Assembly (NCBI GenBank): GCA_002307185.1
Contig: DBTT01000014.1
Span: forward strand, 41,389-95,424
DNA: 54,036 nucleotides
Source: Bacteroidales bacterium UBA1309
GTDB taxonomy: Bacteria > Bacteroidota > Bacteroidia > Bacteroidales > Dysgonomonadaceae
Reading direction: 5' to 3'
Both the position numbers and the translations under genes were made by a program. Positions 8,011 through 16,265 of the stretch are shown one piece after another. The notes beneath the pieces were generated by a model. That model was not told the origin of the DNA. It did not search any database and was given only the letters and a program-made list of their open reading frames with translations. Numbering within the stretch: the stretch's first letter is position 1; each line of letters starts with the position of its first letter.

Positions 8011-9081
8011 TTAATTCTTCTCGATGTAATCGACAATCCAGTCGCCGACTTCCGAGGTGGAATATGCCTTGCCGTTGGAAGCAATATCTTCCGTCACAAC
8101 ACCTGCTTCCATCGAAGCGTCCACCGCTTTGCGGATGAAGGAACCTTCGTCCATCAAGGCGAAAGCGTATTCAAACATCATGGCCGCCGAAAGAATCGTA
8201 GCCAGCGGATTGGCGATGTTTTTGCCTTTGGCTTGTGGATAAGAACCGTGGATAGGCTCGAACACGGATGTGTGTACACCGATCGAAGCCGACGGAAGCA
8301 TTCCCATGGAACCGGTGATAACCGATGCTTCGTCCGTCAGGATGTCTCCAAAAAGGTTTTCAGTCACCAACACGTCAAAACGTTTCGGCCATTGGATGAT
8401 TTGCATGGCTGCATTGTCCACAAACATGTATTCTGTTTCCACATCCGGATATTCTTTCTCGATTTCTTGTGCGATTTGTCTCCACAAGCGGGAAGTGGCA
8501 ATCACATTGGCTTTGTCCACTACTGTCACCTTCTTGCGGCGGAGGCGGGCGTATTTGTAAGCCAAGTGCAAGATGCGTTCCACTTCTTCACGGGTGTAAA
8601 CACAGGTGTCGTAGGCCGTGTTCCCGTCTTCGCTGCGGCCTTGCGGACGACCAAAATACATTCCGCCGGTCAACTCACGGATACACATGAAGTCTGCTCC
8701 TTCCACCAAATCGGCACGAAGAGGTGATTTGTGGATCAAAGATGGAAAAGTTGTCACCGGACGCAAATTGCCATATAGCTCCAGCTTTTTACGCATCGCC
8801 AACAAGCCTTGCTCTGGGCGAACTTTGGCGTTGGGGTTGTTGTCAAATTTTGGATCGCCGATGGCTCCAAAAAGCACGGCGTCGGATGCCATACACAATT
8901 CATGTGTTGCATCCGGGTAGGGATTTCCCACCTCGTCAATGGCGCATGCACCCACGATACCGTATTTGTAGGTAAGTTCATGACCAAATTTCTTGCTAAT
9001 AGCTTCTGTCACTCTCAACGCTTGTGCAATGATTTCCGGGCCGATTCCGTCGCCCGGAAGAACTGCAATGTTTAATTTCAT
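8011..9081 (-). CDS. leuB: 3-isopropylmalate dehydrogenase
   Basis: The 356-residue cytoplasmic enzyme oxidises and decarboxylates 3-isopropylmalate with NAD+ to 2-oxoisocaproate, the third step of leucine synthesis. Family motifs are the start LPGDGIGPEI, the substrate-binding ELYGNLRPV and RELTGGMYFG, the metal-binding Asp stretch NLFGDILTDEAS, and the NAD site EPIHGSYPQAKGKNIANP. It is the last gene of the leu operon, 90 bases after cimA, and is followed by a terminator. The antisense open frames across it are shadows. Confidence 0.95.
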   Translation of the reverse strand: MKLNIAVLPGDGIGPEIIAQALRVTEAISKKFGHELTYKYGIVGACAIDEVGNPYPDATHELCMASDAVLFGAIGDPKFDNNPNAKVRPEQGLLAMRKKLELYGNLRPVTTFPSLIHKSPLRADLVEGADFMCIRELTGGMYFGRPQGRSEDGNTAYDTCVYTREEVERILHLAYKYARLRRKKVTVVDKANVIATSRLWRQIAQEIEKEYPDVETEYMFVDNAAMQIIQWPKRFDVLVTENLFGDILTDEASVITGSMGMLPSASIGVHTSVFEPIHGSYPQAKGKNIANPLATILSAAMMFEYAFALMDEGSFIRKAVDASMEAGVVTEDIASNGKAYSTSEVGDWIVDYIEKN

Positions 9082-9171
9082 AATTATCTGTTATTATATA
9101 TATTGTTTAGGTTTCATATTAATGTACCAATAAAAACTGATGTACGTCAACTAGCCAATTGGCATATTAGA

Positions 9172-10680
9172 TCATAAATCTTCGATCAGATTCAGCATCT
9201 TTTCGGTGGCAATCACCGCTGCCTCCGTTTGGTCGGCATCCAATCCTTGGGTTTTGAATTCCTTTCCATTGAATCGCCACGAGATAAGTGTTTGCACCAA
9301 AGCATCTGTGCGGCCTCCCGGTGGAATATGCACGCTATAGTTGGTAAGTTCAGGCTTTGGTTTTCCCAGAAGGGTGTAGATTTTCCAAAGTGCCTTCGAA
9401 AAAGCATGGTATTGCCCGTCGCCTGGAGCGGTATGCTGGTATTCCTTTCCATCAATTTCAATCTTTACGGTGGCCGTGGCCCTCAACCCTTTGGTCAGGG
9501 AAAAAGCATAAGCAATGATCCTTATTTTCCGTTTGTCGGTTTGCTTCAAAACATCTGAAATGATAAATGGCAGGTCGCTTTGGGTGATGAGTTCTTTCTT
9601 GTCGCCCAGCTCGATTACGCGAGTTGTCACTTTCTGCATGTCTTCCTCCGACAATTCGATGCCGAGTGCCTGAATATTTTTGCTGATGTTGGATTTCCCG
9701 GAAAGTTTTCCCAAAGCATATTCCCGGATTCGTCCGAAACGTTCAGGAAACAATTCGTTGTAATAGAGGTTGTTCTTGTTGTCTCCATCGGCATGTATTC
9801 CTGCGCATTGAGTGAAAACATTACCTCCGATAATCGGTTGGTTGGCCGAAATCACAAGGCCTGAGTAAGATTCGGCAACGCGGCTCACCCGGTTGATTGC
9901 CTCTTCACGGATGCTGGTCTCTATTTTCAATTGGTCATGAAATACTGCAATCACACTCGACAAGGTGGCGTTTCCTGCACGTTCGCCCAAGCCATTCATC
10001 GTCACATGCACGCCTTTCACACCCACTTCCGCGGCTACCATGGTATTGGCCACGGCCAGGTCGTAATCGTTGTGTGCGTGGAAATCGAAATGGAGTTGAG
10101 GATAGCGTGTAATCATGCGGCGCACATTGCGCCAGGTGGTATGGGGTGTTAAGATTCCTAAAGTGTCGGGGAGCATGAAACGTCTGATTGGAAGGTGCTG
10201 GAGTGAATCCATCAGGAAATAGACGTATTCTTCCGAATCAATGATTCCGTTTGACCAATCTTCGAGATATAAGTTTACGGTGATACCCATTTCTTGGGCT
10301 AAGGTCACCTCTTGCGTAATGTCTGCGAGGTGTTCTTCGGGAGTTTTTCGGAGTTGTTCGGTGACATGTTTGTACGAACCCTTCGTGAGCAGGTTGATGG
10401 TTTGGCATCCGGCATCTTGTATCCATCTAAGGGAAGCCCCTTTGTCGATAAAACCAAGGATTTCAATCTTCTCGATGTTGCCGCTGGAAAGTGCCCAGTC
10501 AGCAATTCGTTTCACAGTCTCAAACTCACCGTTCGATACACGTGCGGATGCGATTTCGACGCGGTTAACGCCGAGTTCATCAATCAGTAGATGGGCCAAG
10601 CTCATCTTTTCGTGAGTCGAAAAGGATACTCCGGAGGTTTGTTCACCGTCGCGGAGTGTTGTGTCCATGATTTCTATCAT
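9172..10680 (-). CDS. cimA: 2-isopropylmalate synthase-like protein, probable (R)-citramalate synthase
   Basis: The 502-residue protein is a second member of the LeuA/CimA family in the same operon. The N-terminal TIM barrel starts MDTTLRDGEQTSGVSFS. Metal-binding His residues are in DFHAHNDYDLA. The C-terminal LeuA-dimer regulatory domain covers about residues 390-500, with KGLRATATVKIEIDG and GDGQYHAFSKAL. LeuA proper is the operon's first gene, so this paralogue more likely condenses acetyl-CoA with pyruvate to citramalate, giving a threonine-independent route to isoleucine. The leader peptide's many Ile codons fit that. Substrate choice cannot be proven from sequence. Confidence 0.8.
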   Translation of the reverse strand: MIEIMDTTLRDGEQTSGVSFSTHEKMSLAHLLIDELGVNRVEIASARVSNGEFETVKRIADWALSSGNIEKIEILGFIDKGASLRWIQDAGCQTINLLTKGSYKHVTEQLRKTPEEHLADITQEVTLAQEMGITVNLYLEDWSNGIIDSEEYVYFLMDSLQHLPIRRFMLPDTLGILTPHTTWRNVRRMITRYPQLHFDFHAHNDYDLAVANTMVAAEVGVKGVHVTMNGLGERAGNATLSSVIAVFHDQLKIETSIREEAINRVSRVAESYSGLVISANQPIIGGNVFTQCAGIHADGDNKNNLYYNELFPERFGRIREYALGKLSGKSNISKNIQALGIELSEEDMQKVTTRVIELGDKKELITQSDLPFIISDVLKQTDKRKIRIIAYAFSLTKGLRATATVKIEIDGKEYQHTAPGDGQYHAFSKALWKIYTLLGKPKPELTNYSVHIPPGGRTDALVQTLISWRFNGKEFKTQGLDADQTEAAVIATEKMLNLIEDL

Positions 10681-10743
10681 AATCGGTTAATTAACATCCT
10701 TTTCCCCCGCCCGATCCTATTGGTGGGGCGGGGTAGGTGTGGA

Positions 10744-11328
10744 TTATCTGTTCTTTTCGTATTGTTCAATCAAATCTTTTTTTGAAAGCAGGTAGTCGAT
10801 ATCGTCCAACCCGTTGAGCAAGCACTCTTTCTTGTAAGGATTTATTTCGAATGACTCTGTCTGTTGCGATTTGTTGTTGGTGACGGTTTGGTTCTGTAGA
10901 TCTACAGTGATGGTTGCTTGTGGATCTGCTGTTACCTCAGCAAACAATTTAGCCAAGAACTCGGGTGAAACCACTACTGGCAACACGCCGTTGTTCAAGG
11001 CATTGTTCTTGAATATATCGGCGAAAAAGCTGGATACTACAACTTTGAATCCGTATCCGGCCACTGCCCAGGCAGCGTGCTCGCGGCTGGAACCACTACC
11101 GAAATTTTTTCCGGCCACCAAGATTTCTCCTTTGTAGGTGGGGTTGTTCAAAACGAAATCTGCTTTTGGGCTTCCGTCTTTGTTGTAGCGCCAGTCGGCA
11201 AACAGGTTATCGCCAAATCCGTTTTTGTCGGTTGCTTTCAGGAAGCGTGCCGGAATGATTTGGTCTGTGTCCACATTCTCGATGGGAAGTGGAATATAAG
11301 TTGAGGTTAGTGTTTGAAATTTTTCCAT
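10744..11328 (-). CDS. leuD: 3-isopropylmalate dehydratase small subunit
   Basis: The 194-residue protein has the LeuD swivel-domain motifs: PIENVDTDQIIPARFLK near the start and AGKNFGSGSSREHAAWA in the middle, followed by FADIFKNNALNNGVLP. With LeuC it isomerises 2- to 3-isopropylmalate. Length is normal for the family. It follows the inserted four-helix-bundle gene and precedes cimA by 63 bases. Confidence 0.95.
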   Translation of the reverse strand: MEKFQTLTSTYIPLPIENVDTDQIIPARFLKATDKNGFGDNLFADWRYNKDGSPKADFVLNNPTYKGEILVAGKNFGSGSSREHAAWAVAGYGFKVVVSSFFADIFKNNALNNGVLPVVVSPEFLAKLFAEVTADPQATITVDLQNQTVTNNKSQQTESFEINPYKKECLLNGLDDIDYLLSKKDLIEQYEKNR

Positions 11329-11353
11329 TGTCTTACCAATTTATAAATTAGCA

Positions 11354-11368
11354 AATTCGAAAATTAGC
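11354..11368. repeat. Left inverted repeat beside the four-helix-bundle gene
   Basis: AATTCGAAAATTAGC is the reverse complement, with one mismatch, of the copy at 11759-11773. It overlaps a wider run of similar words (AATTTATAAATTAGCAAATT) just past the 3' end of the gene. Confidence 0.5.
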
Positions 11369-11372
11369 GAAT

Positions 11373-11726
11373 TTAGATTTGTTTCGCTTTCGATGTGCCA
11401 ATGATTTTGTTGAGTACTTTCTTTATTATTCTAACATTGATTAGCAGTTGAGAATTGAAGGGGTAGTTTTCGGAATGCTCACATAACAAAAGCCAGTATT
11501 CAGCCTCTTCAGCTTCTTTGGCTGCAATTTTCAATTTGTGGATGAAGTCGATTTTACTTTCTCCATTCTGAGCTTCCCTGACATTTGCTCCAATTGATGT
11601 GCCACTTTTAAGAAGCTGATTGGCAATCACGAACTTTTTTCCTTGCTCCAAGACTTCAGCAAAGGCAATAATGTCAAGGGCAAATTTGAAAGATAAGTCC
11701 ATTATGGCATTTCCTGTCTCTTTCAT
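11373..11726 (-). CDS. Four-helix-bundle protein (23S rRNA intervening-sequence protein family)
   Basis: The 117-residue, all-helical protein has the family's typical pattern: LSFKFALDIIAFAEVL, the central LLKSGTSIGANVREAQNGES, and KLKIAAKEAEEAEYWLLLCE. Relatives are encoded in intervening sequences of 23S rRNA genes, in loose genomic copies, and as the Avd protein of diversity-generating retroelements. Their usual role is not established. Here the gene lies between leuC and leuD, where it has no metabolic role, and AT-rich inverted repeats flank it. It looks like an inserted selfish cassette that left the operon readable. Confidence 0.85.
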   Translation of the reverse strand: MKETGNAIMDLSFKFALDIIAFAEVLEQGKKFVIANQLLKSGTSIGANVREAQNGESKIDFIHKLKIAAKEAEEAEYWLLLCEHSENYPFNSQLLINVRIIKKVLNKIIGTSKAKQI

Positions 11727-11758
11727 TTCGGCATCAACTTATTATGTGATTTTTATTT

Positions 11759-11773
11759 GCTAATTTTCAAATT
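11759..11773. repeat. Right inverted repeat beside the four-helix-bundle gene
   Basis: GCTAATTTTCAAATT matches the reverse complement of 11354-11368 at 14 of 15 bases. It lies in a run of similar words (TTTTCAAATTCTCAAATTTG) before the start of the gene. Confidence 0.5.
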
Positions 11774-11793
11774 CTCAAATTTGTTCATTCACT

Positions 11794-13209
11794 TCAGGGT
11801 TTCGTTATCTTTCCAGTGATTGCTGCCGCTGCTGCAACTAGTGGTCCTGCCAGGATAGTTCTTGCCCCTGGGCCTTGGCGTCCTTCGAAGTTGCGGTTCG
11901 AAGTCGAAACAGCGTATTTCCCTGCCGGAACTTTGTCGTCGTTCATAGCCAGGCAAGCCGAACATCCAGGTTGGCGAAGTGCGAATCCCGCTTCTGTGAG
12001 GATGTCATACAGACCCTCTTCACGGATTTGTTTTTCCACCATCCAGCTTCCGGGTACCAACCAGGCAGTAACGTTGTCGGCTTTCTTTTTGCCTTTCACG
12101 TAGTTTGCAAACGTGCGGAAATCTTCGATGCGGCCGTTCGTACAACTTCCTAAGAACACGTAGTCGATCGATTTTCCTTCCAGTTTTTCACCTGGCTGGA
12201 ATCCCATGTAGTCCAATGATTTTTGGAAAGAGATGCGTCCCGCTTCGTCGGTCGCTTCCAGCGTTGGAATGCTGTCGGTGATGCCCATTCCCATTCCCGG
12301 ATTGGTTCCGTAAGTAATCATGGGAGGAATTTGTGAAGCATCAAACGTATATTCTTTGTCGAAAACAGCGTCTTCGTCACTCTTCAAGGTCTTCCAATAA
12401 GCTAATTGTTTGTCCCATTCTTCGCCTTTAGGGGCAAATTCACGGCGATATACATAAGAAAACGTTATTTCATCCGGTGCGATCATTCCGCCACGTGCAC
12501 CCATCTCGATGCTCAGGTTACACACTGTCATACGCTCTTCCATCGACATGTTTCTGATGGCTTCCCCAGCGTATTCCACAAAGTATCCGGTGGCGCCGCC
12601 TGTCGTCAGTTGAGAAATCATATACAAAGCAAGGTCTTTCGCAACCACACCGTCTTGCAGTTTTCCGGTGAAGTTTATGCGCATCGTTTTGGCGCGTGTT
12701 TGGAGGATGCACTGGGTGGCAAGCACCATCTCCACTTCGCTGGTTCCGATACCGAAAGCGATGGCGCCAAAGGCTCCGTGAGTGGAAGTGTGGCTGTCAC
12801 CGCATACGATGGTCATTCCTGGATGTGTGAACCCATTTTCCGGCCCGATGATGTGTACGACACCGTTTTTCTTGTTTCCCAAAGGATAGTAGAACGGCAT
12901 GTTGAACTCTTTTGCATTTTTATCAAAGGTGTCCAGCTGGTTGCGTGAAATCGGGTCGTTCACAGGTTGGTCTTGATTGATTGTCGGCGTGTTGTGGTCG
13001 GCAGTCATAGTCGTGCGGTCGGGGCGGAAAACTTTCAGCCCCCGTGCGCGAAGTCCGGCAAAAGCTTGCGGACTGGTTACTTCGTGGCAGAAATGGCGGT
13101 CGATGTATAATTGTGTGGGACCGTTCTCTACGGTGGACACAGTGTGTGCATCCCAAATCTTGTCAAACAGGGTTTTGCCTGTGCTTGGTTTCTGCGAATC
13201 TGTACTCAT
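11794..13209 (-). CDS. leuC: 3-isopropylmalate dehydratase large subunit
   Basis: The 471-residue aconitase-family subunit carries the [4Fe-4S] ligands: the first Cys in FLGSCTNGR and the pair in PGCSACLAMND. Other motifs are TLFDKIWDAH at the start, MTIVCGDSHTSTHGAFGA, and the C-terminal SNRNFEGRQGPGARTILAGP. It forms the active enzyme with LeuD in the second step of leucine synthesis. It follows leuA by 22 bases. The space to leuD is occupied by the four-helix-bundle gene. Confidence 0.95.
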   Translation of the reverse strand: MSTDSQKPSTGKTLFDKIWDAHTVSTVENGPTQLYIDRHFCHEVTSPQAFAGLRARGLKVFRPDRTTMTADHNTPTINQDQPVNDPISRNQLDTFDKNAKEFNMPFYYPLGNKKNGVVHIIGPENGFTHPGMTIVCGDSHTSTHGAFGAIAFGIGTSEVEMVLATQCILQTRAKTMRINFTGKLQDGVVAKDLALYMISQLTTGGATGYFVEYAGEAIRNMSMEERMTVCNLSIEMGARGGMIAPDEITFSYVYRREFAPKGEEWDKQLAYWKTLKSDEDAVFDKEYTFDASQIPPMITYGTNPGMGMGITDSIPTLEATDEAGRISFQKSLDYMGFQPGEKLEGKSIDYVFLGSCTNGRIEDFRTFANYVKGKKKADNVTAWLVPGSWMVEKQIREEGLYDILTEAGFALRQPGCSACLAMNDDKVPAGKYAVSTSNRNFEGRQGPGARTILAGPLVAAAAAITGKITKP

Positions 13210-13231
13210 TTTTCTTTTTCCTATTGTTTAT

Positions 13232-14722
13232 TTATTTTACGAATTTATTTACGGCATTTATGAAGGCTTCGACGGCGGCGGCTACGATGTCGGTATTTGC
13301 CGAAAAGCCATAATAGTTTATCCCTTCGTGTTCCACTTGCATGTGCACTTTTCCGGTGTCGTCGCTCCCTTTGTTGATGGCTTGGATGAGGAATTCCTGG
13401 ATGGTTGTTTGGCGGTGGATAATTTGTTTCACGGCTTTGATGGCTGCATCCACCGGGCCATTGCCTGTGGCGGAAGCTTCAAATTTTTCACCGGCAATGT
13501 CCAATCCAACAATCGCTACGTTGCGGATTCCCAATCCGGAAGTTACTTGTAAGTAATCTAACCGAATTCGGTGCATTTTGTTCGTTTCCTTGCCCGCTAA
13601 AATTAATACATCTTCGTCCGTTATATCTTTTTTGCGGTCGGCCAACTCCAAAAATTGTTGGTATATCTCGCTTAATTTCTCGTCATCCACCTCGATGCCT
13701 AAAATGCTCAGGCGATTCTTCAAGGCTGCACGTCCACTTCTGGCGGTCAGCACGATGGCATTGTCATCGATACCCACGTCTTTTGGATTGATGATCTCGT
13801 AAGTGGAAAGATTTTTCAACACGCCGTCTTGGTGGATTCCTGATGAGTGGGCAAACGCATTTCGTCCCACGATGGCTTTGTTAGGTTGCACAGGCATGTT
13901 CATCAAGCTCGAAATCATGCGGCTGGTAGGATAAATCTTTTGCGTGTTGATGTTTGTGTCGATCTCCAGCTCCTTGTGGCTTTTGATGGCCATCACCACT
14001 TCTTCCAATGAAGTGTTTCCGGCACGTTCACCAATTCCGTTTATGGTGACTTCCACTTGGCGGGCGCCGCTCAATACCCCCATGATCGAGTTGGCTGTTG
14101 CCATTCCCAAGTCTTGGTGGCAATGTGTGGATAAGATGGCTTCTTTCATCTCTACGTGGTCGATCAAGTATTTGATTTTTGCTCCATATTCGGTGGGCAA
14201 ACAGTACCCCGTTGTGTCGGGTATATTCACCACCGTGGCTCCGGCGTTTATCACGGCTTGAACTACACGTGCCAAATACTCGTTATCCGTTCTGCCGGCA
14301 TCTTCCGCATAAAATTCCACGTCTTCCATGTATCGCTTCGCATATTTCACCGCAGCCACGGCCCGTTCGATAATTTCTTCACGGGTGGAATTGAACTTGT
14401 GTTTGATGTGGTAGTCGGAAGTTCCGATCCCGGTATGTATCCTTTTGCGTTTGGCGTATTTCAGCGCGTCTGCTGCCACGTCGATGTCTTTTTCCACAGC
14501 GCGGGTCAAGGCGCATATCGTTGGCCAGGTCACCGCTTTCGAAATCTCCACTACCGAATTGAAGTCCCCGGGACTTGAAATGGGAAATCCGGCTTCAATC
14601 ACGTCCACTCCTAATGTTTCCAACGCTTTGGCTACCTGGATTTTCTCAATCGTATTCAATTGGCATCCGGGCACTTGCTCGCCGTCGCGTAAAGTGGTGT
14701 CAAAAATAAATAATTTGTCCAT
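13232..14722 (-). CDS. leuA: 2-isopropylmalate synthase
   Basis: The 496-residue enzyme condenses acetyl-CoA with 2-oxoisovalerate, the committed step of leucine synthesis. Motifs are FDTTLRDGEQVPGCQLN at the start, HCHQDLGMATANS (metal-binding His pair), and the linker NAFAHSSGIHQDGVLK. The C-terminal regulatory domain is LeuA-dimer (about residues 370-496, with ATGNGPVDAAIKAVKQI). It is the first structural gene of the operon, directly after the attenuator, and is probably also feedback-inhibited by leucine. Confidence 0.95.
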   Translation of the reverse strand: MDKLFIFDTTLRDGEQVPGCQLNTIEKIQVAKALETLGVDVIEAGFPISSPGDFNSVVEISKAVTWPTICALTRAVEKDIDVAADALKYAKRKRIHTGIGTSDYHIKHKFNSTREEIIERAVAAVKYAKRYMEDVEFYAEDAGRTDNEYLARVVQAVINAGATVVNIPDTTGYCLPTEYGAKIKYLIDHVEMKEAILSTHCHQDLGMATANSIMGVLSGARQVEVTINGIGERAGNTSLEEVVMAIKSHKELEIDTNINTQKIYPTSRMISSLMNMPVQPNKAIVGRNAFAHSSGIHQDGVLKNLSTYEIINPKDVGIDDNAIVLTARSGRAALKNRLSILGIEVDDEKLSEIYQQFLELADRKKDITDEDVLILAGKETNKMHRIRLDYLQVTSGLGIRNVAIVGLDIAGEKFEASATGNGPVDAAIKAVKQIIHRQTTIQEFLIQAINKGSDDTGKVHMQVEHEGINYYGFSANTDIVAAAVEAFINAVNKFVK

Positions 14723-14776
14723 ATCTCAGTTACTTATATTATTTCTTTAGTTTTTTGTTCTACGCCCAAGCGCAAT

Positions 14777-14811
14777 AAAAAAGCCCTTCCCGCATGAGTG
14801 AGAAAGGCTTT
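14777..14811 (-). terminator. Attenuator hairpin in the leu leader
   Basis: On the minus strand AAAGCCTTTC (14811-14802) pairs with GAAGGGCTTT (14789-14780), ten pairs with one G-T. A run of T follows (complement of the A tract 14777-14782). It lies between the leader peptide and leuA, 55 bases before the leuA start, which is the position of a transcription attenuator. Confidence 0.8.
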
Positions 14812-14848
14812 GCTTTGTATTTTAAATTTCGAAGATCTACAGCACAAA

Positions 14849-14920
14849 TCAACTCACTCTTTGGAAACCACAGAGGAGGAGGATAATTGAGCTAATAATG
14901 TTTTCGAAAGATGTCTTCAT
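14849..14920 (-). CDS. leuL: Leader peptide of the leu operon
   Basis: A 23-codon frame runs from ATG 14920 to TGA 14849 and is too short for ordinary gene finding. It contains the core IISSIILLL, that is four Ile and three consecutive Leu codons, and a Val near its end. It lies between a strong promoter and a terminator hairpin in front of leuA. This is the classic arrangement of branched-chain amino acid attenuation: ribosomes stalled at Ile or Leu codons would prevent termination. The last codons (GAGTGAG on the minus strand, 14859-14853) can pair with CTCACTC (14802-14796) at the loop and first pair of the terminator, a possible antiterminator contact. Not tested, but the composition is hard to explain otherwise. 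Confidence 0.8.
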   Translation of the reverse strand: MKTSFENIISSIILLLCGFQRVS

Positions 14921-14944
14921 TTCTATTTCGTTTATTCAACGCTG

Positions 14945-14974
14945 CAAAGTTATAAGCATTTGCTAATATAGCAA
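14945..14974 (-). promoter_or_regulatory. Promoter of the leu operon
   Basis: On the minus strand TTG (14974-14972), 19 bases and TAACTTTG (14952-14945) match the Bacteroidota consensus exactly. Transcription should start about 15 to 20 bases before the leader peptide ATG at 14920. Confidence 0.75.
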
Positions 14975-15313
14975 ATATTCAGGGCTGTTTTTTTTGAAAA
15001 AAAATCATCTTGAAAGATAAGGAGTCAAATTAGGCAGATTTTACTCGCAATGTTATCTACTCATCCAGGCTGCCTTGATAGACATAGTCTTTCCGACACA
15101 TAATTTATAACACAAGGTGCTTGGGTTAGGATTTTGGTGCAGTGTTCCTCATAGTTCAACCACAGAGATGTCTTTTTTATTATTTTCTGACACAGATATA
15201 CTCCGATCTTGAACCTTGTTGTCGTCAGCATCTTTAAATTTTTATTAAAGATGTCTTTTTGTGTATAGGAAGGGGAAAGTTTACCTTCTTTTGACTATTT
15301 TTGTGAGCGTATT
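14975..15313. other. Intergenic region between the leu promoter and vanZ
   Basis: About 340 bases with no supported gene. A TATTTTTG at 15296-15303 resembles a -7 element, but it has no TTG at the right distance and is too close to the ATG at 15314 to be called. Confidence 0.4.
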
Positions 15314-15730
15314 ATGGATAAACGGAAATATACATATATAGCTCTACCAGTTTTTATTGCACTTGTCATTTTGTACTTGTGTTGCTTCCTGCCCCCAAGT
15401 GATATTCCCGAAGTTGATTCACCTTTTCCTTTTCCCTTCGATAAGATAGTACATTTTTTGATGTATGTGGGATTCGCTGGAGCCTCTTTTTTCGCCTATG
15501 TGCATTTGATCATTAAAGAAAAACGATTCAATTATTTCTCAGCCATCGTTTGGTGCTTTCTGGTGCCGGTTGTGTTTGGAGGTTTGATCGAAATCATTCA
15601 ATACAACTATTGTCCGGGACGTAGCGGCGATTGGCTCGACTTGTTGGCAGATACTATAGGTGTGCTGTTTGTTATTCCGTTCGCAGTTTTTTATAAACGT
15701 TTTATGGGAAAAAGAAATGGCAGCAGATAG
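15314..15730 (+). CDS. VanZ-like membrane protein
   Basis: The 138-residue protein has four hydrophobic helices (about residues 8-26, 45-66, 76-96 and 112-130). VanZ-family conserved residues are DKIVHFLMYVGFA and, after the third helix, GLIEIIQYNYCPGRSGDWLDLLADTIG. VanZ homologues are membrane proteins of mostly unknown role; the founding member gives low-level teicoplanin resistance, which should not be assumed here. Its end overlaps the next gene by 14 bases, so the two are translationally coupled and lead into the his genes. Confidence 0.82.
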   Translation: MDKRKYTYIALPVFIALVILYLCCFLPPSDIPEVDSPFPFPFDKIVHFLMYVGFAGASFFAYVHLIIKEKRFNYFSAIVWCFLVPVVFGGLIEIIQYNYCPGRSGDWLDLLADTIGVLFVIPFAVFYKRFMGKRNGSR

Positions 15731-16262
15731 AATCCTTTTCAAGCTCGTTTTCTCGTTTTTGTTTGTGGCATTTTTCTCAAATATGGTCGTTGCCCAAACA
15801 AATGACCCTCAATACTTGGTAAAAGTGGGCGATCAAGCTCCCGATTTTGTGATGCAATTGCCCGATGGGCAAAGCATACGGCTCTCCGATTTGAAAGGGA
15901 AAATCGTAATGCTGCAATTCACCGCGAGTTGGTGCGGTGTTTGCCGGAAGGAAATGCCTTATATCGAATCGGGTATATGGCAAAAACACAAGAACAACAC
16001 CGATTTTGCATTGTTTGGTGTGGATAGGGACGAGCCTGCCGAAAAAGTGCTCGGATTTGCAAAACAAACCGGCGTGACTTACCCCATGGGCTTGGATCCG
16101 AAAGGCGATATTTTTGCCAAATATGCTGAACGGGAAGCAGGAATCACACGCAATGTTATCATCGATCGCACCGGCCGCATTGTGATGTTGACCCGGTTGT
16201 ACAATGAAGAAGAGTTTGCTGATATGACAGCATTGATTGACCAATTATTGAAACAAGAATAA
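15717..16262 (+). CDS. TlpA-like periplasmic thiol-disulfide oxidoreductase
   Basis: The protein has 181 residues from ATG 15717; a longer in-frame start lies inside vanZ. A signal peptide ends at about VVAQ (residue 27). The AhpC/TlpA redoxin domain has APDFVMQLPDGQ, the active site SWCGVC (Cys73 and Cys76), a Glu/Asp-rich middle and a C-terminal thioredoxin helix. It is likely a periplasmic reductase of protein disulfides or cytochrome c thiols, and could also be peroxidase-like. It is only 3 bases from hisH and shares its transcript, although no functional link is known. Confidence 0.85.
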   Translation: MAADRILFKLVFSFLFVAFFSNMVVAQTNDPQYLVKVGDQAPDFVMQLPDGQSIRLSDLKGKIVMLQFTASWCGVCRKEMPYIESGIWQKHKNNTDFALFGVDRDEPAEKVLGFAKQTGVTYPMGLDPKGDIFAKYAEREAGITRNVIIDRTGRIVMLTRLYNEEEFADMTALIDQLLKQE

Positions 16263-16265
16263 ATT

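Noticed and set aside
8057..8975. Overlapping plus-strand open frames across leuB
   Set aside because: They are antisense shadows of a well-conserved gene; no motif in any of them is recognisable.
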